From contig CAILTC010000354.1 in the NCBI GenBank assembly GCA_903837025.1, positions 1 through 9,452 of the forward strand: 9,452 nt of DNA, in the 5' to 3' direction. The translations under genes were made by a program, and so were the position numbers. Under the pieces are notes generated by a model, which was not told the origin of the DNA, made no database searches, and saw only the letters and a program-made list of their open reading frames with translations. The stretch is from an uncultured Bacteroidota bacterium (GTDB lineage: Bacteria; Bacteroidota; Bacteroidia; Flavobacteriales; Flavobacteriaceae). Positions 5,895 to 9,452 of the stretch are shown here, one piece after another; positions within the stretch are counted from its first letter, which is position 1; each line of letters starts with the position of its first letter.

Positions 5895-7025
5895 AATAAC
5901 TTCTCCCCTATCAAAACTACTATTGCTACCAATCACAAAATCAGTCCATTTAGGAATAATTTTAAAAGTAAAACCTTTGTTTTTATTGTCTTCGAAAGCT
6001 TGAATAATATCCTTAAAATCAATAAATTTTTGATCGAAAATAATTTCTAAGTTTCCGTTTTCTAAAAATGCTTTCGATTCACTTTGAAGCCGGACTGGCT
6101 TTTTGAATTGATATTCTAATTTTTCTCTTAAAATCTCGTCATCAGAAACGAACACATAATTAGCTGGTGTTACTTTTGGCTTCGGTTTTCCTTGTAGCGT
6201 TTTCACCAAGGAAAAAAATACAATTCCCAACTTCATAAAAAATGTAAACAAAAAAGACACTCGAAAATGCTTCTTATAAAAGAAATTCATTGCTTCCTGA
6301 AAGCGTTTCATATAGGTTCCGTCCTTCACCGTGCTTTCTCCTTTATAATGAATGACGGTGGTATCATGAAAATAATAATTCGATTTTCCTTGCTGCAAAG
6401 CCATATAACTCAAATCAATATCATCCGAATACATAAAGCAATTTTCGTCGAAACCACCAATTTCATTATACAAATCGCGCTTCATAACCATAAAAGCGCC
6501 AACAAGAATATCGACTTTTCCGGTTTGATTTTCGTTTAAATGTTCGGCATAATATGAATTAAAGAACCTTGATTTTGGGAAAAACTGGTATAATCCTGTG
6601 ATTTTGGTAAACGCAACCCAAGGCGTCGGAGTTCCTCGTTTGCTTTCTGGTAGAAAATTTCCGGTTCCGTCAATGAGTTTTACGCCAATGATTCCCAAGT
6701 CTTTTTGATTTTTGGCAAAAGCCAACACTTTCGTAAAAGTATCTTCGGCAACAACAGTATCCGGATTGAGAATACATATATATTCGCCTTTTGCTTGACT
6801 TACGCCACTATTATTACCTTTAGGAAAACCTGAATTTTCTTTATTTTCGATACGTTTCACATTCGGAAAACGCTCTTTTAGCATGGCGCAACTAGTGTCT
6901 TGAGAATTATTGTCGATCACAATAATTTCGGCATCGATGTTTTTTATGGCGCTTTCGACGCTTAAAACGCATTGCTCTAGAAAATAGCGCACGTTGTAAT
7001 TGAGAATGATAACGGATAGTTGCAT
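5871..7025 (-). CDS. Family 2 glycosyltransferase (rhamnosyltransferase/WbbL-like)
   Basis: This 384-residue protein begins MQLSVIILNYNVRYFLEQCV, the classic GT2 opening. It continues with IDNNS (37-41), NSGFPKGNN (64-72), the metal/nucleotide-binding NPDT (87-90, DXD equivalent), the acceptor-side acidic motif GGFDENCFMYSDDIDLSYM (190-208) and HYKGEST (227-233). A hydrophobic stretch at about 257-275 may anchor it to the inner membrane. Residues 280-384 form a C-terminal extension that I do not recognise. GT-A enzymes of this kind add a sugar from an NDP-sugar in O-antigen or exopolysaccharide synthesis; the sugar is not determinable. It begins 9 bases after the toxin gene and may be read from the toxin-antitoxin promoter. 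Its last codons lie in a 7-base-period tract. Confidence 0.92.
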   Translation of the reverse strand: MQLSVIILNYNVRYFLEQCVLSVESAIKNIDAEIIVIDNNSQDTSCAMLKERFPNVKRIENKENSGFPKGNNSGVSQAKGEYICILNPDTVVAEDTFTKVLAFAKNQKDLGIIGVKLIDGTGNFLPESKRGTPTPWVAFTKITGLYQFFPKSRFFNSYYAEHLNENQTGKVDILVGAFMVMKRDLYNEIGGFDENCFMYSDDIDLSYMALQQGKSNYYFHDTTVIHYKGESTVKDGTYMKRFQEAMNFFYKKHFRVSFLFTFFMKLGIVFFSLVKTLQGKPKPKVTPANYVFVSDDEILREKLEYQFKKPVRLQSESKAFLENGNLEIIFDQKFIDFKDIIQAFEDNKNKGFTFKIIPKWTDFVIGSNSSFDRGEVIKISDFRS

Positions 7026-7034
7026 AAAAAGAAA

Positions 7035-7349
7035 TTAATGGGATTGGTGCAACATTTTTTTAAGCTGTTTTGGATTTTGCTTGTTGTTCCAAAATAAAAT
7101 TAAGTCGATTTGAGATTTATCTTCAATAATTTTATAATACAAGGTGGTTTGTTTTGAAATTACTAATGACGAACAATTATTTTTGGAATTATAAATTCCG
7201 ATAGTAGCATTTTTTGACAAGCGTTCTAAATTTTCATGTACTAATAAAGCAAATTTATCAACTTCAATTTGATTCCATTTCCTGAAAATAAAATCAATTT
7301 CTTCCGAAAATGTAATTTCAGACAATGGTTCCCAATTAATCTTGAACAT
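7035..7349 (-). CDS. ParE/RelE-superfamily toxin-like protein
   Basis: The 104-residue protein has the layout of ParE/RelE toxins. An N-terminal strand (FKINWEPLSE) leads into two helices (about 15-50, FSEEIDFIFRKW ... FALLVHENLERLSKN), followed by strands SLVISKQTTLYYKIIEDKSQIDLILFW (about 61-87) and the terminal NNKQNPKQLKKML. The TLYYKI...IDLILFW...QNP pattern is the family's C-terminal core. ParE members poison gyrase and RelE members cut mRNA on the ribosome; sequence alone does not decide which, and the catalytic basic residues of RelE are not obvious. The antitoxin lies 2 bases upstream, in the usual antitoxin-first order. The glycosyltransferase follows 9 bases downstream. Confidence 0.78.
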   Translation of the reverse strand: MFKINWEPLSEITFSEEIDFIFRKWNQIEVDKFALLVHENLERLSKNATIGIYNSKNNCSSLVISKQTTLYYKIIEDKSQIDLILFWNNKQNPKQLKKMLHQSH

Positions 7350-7351
7350 TT

Positions 7352-7582
7352 TTATTTGAAATTATATTTCAATTTCATTTCTGCCCATACTTCTTCATGA
7401 GGTCTTCCCAAACCCATTTTACTTTGTTCCAAACCTATTGCCAACAATTGCTGCAACAAGATTTCTTGTTCATCAGTATTGGATGGATCTAGTTTGTCTT
7501 CAAAATTTGTTTTATACTCCGTTGAGGGTTCTTGAACAAGATCCTGTTTTTTGTCCGTCGCATTTTTCTTAGGCTTGTTCAT
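7352..7582 (-). CDS. Antitoxin of the ParE/RelE-like pair
   Basis: The 76-residue protein has a charged, probably disordered N-terminal half (MNKPKKNATDKKQDLVQEPS) and a C-terminal segment EILLQQLLAIGLEQSKMGLGRPHEEVWAEM-like. The L..GLEQS..G...PHEEV pattern is typical of small antitoxins that wrap a ParE/RelE toxin. No DNA-binding domain is recognised with confidence. I chose the ATG at 7580-7582. A GTG at 7589-7591 would add three residues (MLI), but it would sit only about 5 bases from the transcript start predicted from the TATATTTG box at 7602-7609. The stop is 2 bases before the toxin ATG. Confidence 0.75.
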   Translation of the reverse strand: MNKPKKNATDKKQDLVQEPSTEYKTNFEDKLDPSNTDEQEILLQQLLAIGLEQSKMGLGRPHEEVWAEMKLKYNFK

Positions 7583-7601
7583 AATCAACACTTTTAAAAA
7601 T

Positions 7602-7609
7602 CAAATATA
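7602..7609 (-). promoter_or_regulatory. -7 promoter element of the toxin-antitoxin operon
   Basis: On the minus strand TATATTTG matches TAnnTTTG exactly, 19 bases upstream of the antitoxin ATG. No good -33 TTG is seen at N19-21. It probably drives antitoxin, toxin and perhaps the glycosyltransferase, and is divergent from the promoter at 7731-7738. Confidence 0.5.
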
Positions 7610-7730
7610 CAAAAAAAGCAATCCATTGTTATTGTAAAACTTCACAAACTAAAAAGTGTTAAATTCAAATTTTAAAAATAATCGAGCTTAATTGTATCTT
7701 AAATAAGCATTCATGTTATTTTTAAAAGCA

Positions 7731-7738
7731 TACTTTTG
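7731..7738 (+). promoter_or_regulatory. -7 promoter element of the secreted propeller-like gene
   Basis: TACTTTTG is a perfect TAnnTTTG match 20 bases upstream of the ATG at 7759. The -33 region lacks a clear TTG. The predicted 5' leader is about 14 bases, with no Shine-Dalgarno sequence. Confidence 0.55.
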
Positions 7739-7758
7739 ATTTTCAAATATAGATTTAG

Positions 7759-8712
7759 ATGTGCAAAATTTTTATCCTTTTCGTTATTATTTCGACTAGC
7801 GGTTACGCCCAAATTTTAGGTTGTACCGATCGCTTAGCTAAAAATTTCGAACCAAATGCAACAGAAAATGATGGCAGCTGTTTGTATGCTTCGGCAAAAG
7901 TAAAGCCAAAATCTACTCAAAAATTAAGTGATGTTTTAATAGAAACTTCGGGTTTAATTGCTTTTGATGATTTGTTATGGACGCACAATGACGATCATGA
8001 CACGACAATTTACGGATTGAATACGAAAGGCGAAATCAAGCGAAAAATTAATTTAAAAAAGGTGAAAAATAACGACTGGGAGGAAATTTCGCAAGACAGT
8101 AGCTATATTTACATTGGCGATTTTGGGAATAATTACCAAGGAAACAGAACCGATTTGAAGATATTAAGAATCGAAAAAAAATCGTTTTTGACAAATACTC
8201 CAGTGATTGATACTATTGCTTTTTCGTATGAAAATCAAACTGACTTTACGGTTCAAAAACCACAAAAAACTGATTTTGACTGTGAAGCTTTTGTAGTTTG
8301 TAAAGAGGGGATTTATTTGTTTACCAAACAATGGATCTACCAAAAAACGAGCGTCTATTATTTATCTAAAAGCCCTGGATCCCAAATTGCAAAACTAAAA
8401 GAAACCATAGATGTTCAAGGATTAATCACTGGCGCAACAGCATTACCGGCAAATAAAGGAATTGTTCTGAGTGGATATTCAAAATTATTGCAGCCATTTA
8501 TATACCTATTGTCGGATTATAAAAACAATGCTTTTGCCACTGGAAATAAACGAAAAATCAAAATTAAACTTCCTTTTCATCAAATTGAAGGAATTGCAAC
8601 CCAAGACGGATTGCTGTTCTATCTTACGAATGAAGCCACAGTTAGGAAACCTTTTATAAATACACCTCAACAAATACATACTATAGATTTGAGTTTGTTT
8701 TTGAAAAATTAA
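7759..8712 (+). CDS. Secreted beta-propeller-like protein with N-terminal GCTD...DGSC motif
   Basis: The 317-residue protein has a signal peptide (1-18, MCKIFILFVIISTSGYAQ), probably cut after YAQ. The mature N-terminus holds a 21-residue motif (21-41) from GCTD to DGSC with NATENDG inside, a two-cysteine, acidic motif widespread in secreted Bacteroidota proteins. The rest looks like a beta-propeller, with recurring words ETSGL (62-66), HNDD (77-80), DWEEIS (106-111), IGDFGNN (119-125), DCEAF (174-178), TGATALP (224-230) and QIEGIA (275-280). I know this DWEEI...GDFGNN pattern from uncharacterised Bacteroidota proteins but cannot give a function. No type IX sorting domain is visible at the C-terminus. 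The ILGC at 19-22 could be misread as a lipobox. It is divergent from the toxin-antitoxin pair. Confidence 0.82.
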   Translation: MCKIFILFVIISTSGYAQILGCTDRLAKNFEPNATENDGSCLYASAKVKPKSTQKLSDVLIETSGLIAFDDLLWTHNDDHDTTIYGLNTKGEIKRKINLKKVKNNDWEEISQDSSYIYIGDFGNNYQGNRTDLKILRIEKKSFLTNTPVIDTIAFSYENQTDFTVQKPQKTDFDCEAFVVCKEGIYLFTKQWIYQKTSVYYLSKSPGSQIAKLKETIDVQGLITGATALPANKGIVLSGYSKLLQPFIYLLSDYKNNAFATGNKRKIKIKLPFHQIEGIATQDGLLFYLTNEATVRKPFINTPQQIHTIDLSLFLKN

Positions 8713-8716
8713 AAGA

Positions 8717-8747
8717 TTGCTTCCTGCCGCACAATAACTTACTTTTG
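8717..8747 (+). promoter_or_regulatory. Near-consensus plus-strand promoter before a 19-codon ORF
   Basis: TTG (8717-8719), a 20-base spacer, then TACTTTTG (8740-8747) exactly match the Bacteroidota arrangement TTG-N19-21-TAnnTTTG. It is the best promoter in the window, yet no annotated plus-strand gene follows it. The predicted start of transcription is near 8753, leading into the mini-ORF at 8763. Confidence 0.65.
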
Positions 8748-8762
8748 CAAAAAATTACACTT

Positions 8763-8822
8763 GTGAATTACTTTTTAAGTTTTTTTTTGGGGCAGCATAC
8801 CCATCGAGCTCCCGCAAATTAG
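8763..8822 (+). CDS. Candidate 19-residue peptide or leader ORF (unknown function)
   Basis: A GTG-initiated frame encodes MNYFLSFFLGQHTHRAPAN and stops with TAG. The first nine residues are strongly hydrophobic and aromatic; the end is polar (GQHTHRAPAN). It begins about 10 bases after the transcript start predicted from the promoter at 8717-8747, the same near-leaderless spacing as other genes in this window. The codons for R-A-P lie in the left arm of the hairpin 8806-8828, and the stop codon lies at its loop/right-arm edge, a layout that resembles a translated leader with an attenuator. No plus-strand gene follows within the visible 140 bases before the convergent kinase gene. I do not recognise the peptide, and a chance ORF of this size is possible. 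Confidence 0.4.
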   Translation: MNYFLSFFLGQHTHRAPAN

Positions 8823-8828
8823 GAGCTC
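8806..8828. terminator. Hairpin between convergent genes (terminator or attenuator)
   Basis: A perfect 7-bp stem GAGCTCC / GGAGCTC encloses a 9-base loop and is followed on the plus strand by ATTTTAAAT. The T-run is short, so termination may be weak. It lies between the convergent propeller-like gene and the histidine kinase gene, and overlaps the end of the mini-ORF at 8763-8822. Confidence 0.55.
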
Positions 8829-8857
8829 ATTTTAAATATCAAAGGCGTTCAAAACAG

Positions 8858-9452
8858 TTAATTTTCATCGAGCCATTTATGTAGTATTATATCTAAATCA
8901 GATTGTAGTATTGGTTTTGATAAATAATCATTCATTCCGGATTCAATACATTTCTCTTTATCTCCTGACATTATTCCAGCGGTTACTGCTATTATAGGAA
9001 CATTGTTAGATTTTTTTAATTTTCTAATTTCTTTAGTCGCTTCAAATCCATTTTTATTTGGCATCTGAATATCCATCAAAATAATATCCGGTTTAGTTTT
9101 TTTATATTCTTCAATTGCTTGATTGCCATCTTTAGCTTCAATTATGGTACAATTAGAAACTATTGTTGTTATTAATTTCTTAATGAGTAGCATATTGATT
9201 TTATTATCTTCAACTATTAAAAATTTTTTATTCTTAATAGTGTAATTTTTGCCAATTAAATCAAGAGGGATTTCGTTAGATGATACAATATCATTACTAT
9301 CCAAAGGTTCAGGTTTTTTAAATTTAATAAAAAAGAAAAAATTACTTCCATCGCCATATTGACTGATTAATTTTAGTTTACTATTCATTAATTTTAAAAG
9401 CTGGTTTGAAATTGCTAATCCCAATCCGGGTCCTCCAAATTTTCTATTTGTA
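8858..9452 (-). CDS. Hybrid sensor histidine kinase, C-terminal part (cut by window edge)
   Basis: The frame stays open to the right edge, giving about 198 visible residues of a larger protein. It starts inside the HATPase domain at the G2 box (TNRKFGGPGLGLAISNQLL, 9394-9451) and passes through the end of that domain (FFFFIKFKK). After a linker of about 25 residues it contains a full receiver domain: VEDN acidic pair, phospho-acceptor Asp in LMDIQMP, AVTAG threonine and LSKP lysine. Sensor kinases of this type autophosphorylate on His and pass the phosphate to their own receiver, usually then to an Hpt protein. A TTG at 9422-9424 is not the start because kinase sequence continues upstream. 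The G2 box reads GGPGLGLAI rather than the usual GGTGLGLAI. The sensor region is outside the window. Confidence 0.92.
   Translation of the reverse strand, partial: TNRKFGGPGLGLAISNQLLKLMNSKLKLISQYGDGSNFFFFIKFKKPEPLDSNDIVSSNEIPLDLIGKNYTIKNKKFLIVEDNKINMLLIKKLITTIVSNCTIIEAKDGNQAIEEYKKTKPDIILMDIQMPNKNGFEATKEIRKLKKSNNVPIIAVTAGIMSGDKEKCIESGMNDYLSKPILQSDLDIILHKWLDEN

Noticed and set aside
7589..7591. GTG start of the antitoxin (three extra residues)
   Set aside because: It would lie about 5 bases from the transcript start implied by the TATATTTG box; the ATG at 7580-7582 gives a more normal leader. It is not fully excluded.
7813..7824. ILGC (residues 19-22) as a lipoprotein lipobox
   Set aside because: The cysteine is the first of the two in the GCTD...DGSC motif, and a signal peptidase I site (YAQ) lies immediately before. 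Secretion as a soluble protein is more likely, though not certain.
8471..8659. A 62-codon plus-strand ORF within the propeller-like gene
   Set aside because: Out-of-frame overlap inside a longer gene with clear family motifs.
9422..9424. TTG as start of a stand-alone response regulator of 188 residues
   Set aside because: The frame remains open upstream and encodes TNRKFGGPG, part of the kinase G2 box, so this is the inside of a hybrid histidine kinase.

Overview
The window looks like a chromosomal piece of a Flavobacterium-like member of the Bacteroidota. Evidence: AT-rich DNA; the block cinA - rpmB - rpmG - DUF4295 gene - ftsY; several upstream regions carrying a perfect Bacteroidota-type -7 hexamer pattern (TAnnTTTG) very close to the start codon; no clear Shine-Dalgarno sequences; and a Bacteroidota-style GCTD...DGSC motif in a secreted protein. 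It is mostly ordinary housekeeping sequence. No CRISPR array, tRNA, rRNA, prophage or complete insertion sequence is visible, and no gene-free stretch exceeds about 210 bases.

Layout, from the left. Most genes are on the minus strand, so they are transcribed right to left. At 1-147 is the N-terminus of ftsY, cut by the window edge. A strong terminator (263-292) separates it from a ribosomal-protein operon, rpmB (749-985), rpmG (538-720) and a 50-residue DUF4295 gene (313-465), with its own promoter at 1022-1052. Next is cinA (1058-2311). Between cinA and the next operon lies a ~150 bp structured element (2365-2514) that includes a terminator. The operon behind it reads exonuclease (3549-4319), FAH-family hydrolase (2865-3476), Hpt phosphotransfer protein (2515-2859). 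A branched-chain type 2-oxoacid dehydrogenase E2 gene (4456-5763) stands alone with its own promoter and terminator. A family 2 glycosyltransferase (5871-7025) sits 9 bp behind a ParE/RelE-like toxin (7035-7349) and its antitoxin (7352-7582).

The only large plus-strand gene is a secreted beta-propeller-like protein (7759-8712), divergent from the toxin-antitoxin pair. After it come a near-consensus plus-strand promoter (8717-8747), a 19-codon GTG-initiated ORF (8763-8822) and a hairpin (8806-8828). The window ends in the 3' part of a hybrid sensor histidine kinase (8858-9452, minus strand).

How the parts work together: the left block is translation (bL28, bL33, DUF4295), SRP targeting (FtsY) and nucleotide/cofactor repair (CinA). 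The right block is a mixture of metabolism, cell-surface glycosylation, secretion and phosphorelay signalling. The least explained material is between genes: the promoter + mini-ORF + hairpin at 8717-8828, the long structured element at 2365-2514, and degenerate tracts with a 7-base period at 2315-2342, 3483-3552 and 5853-5894.
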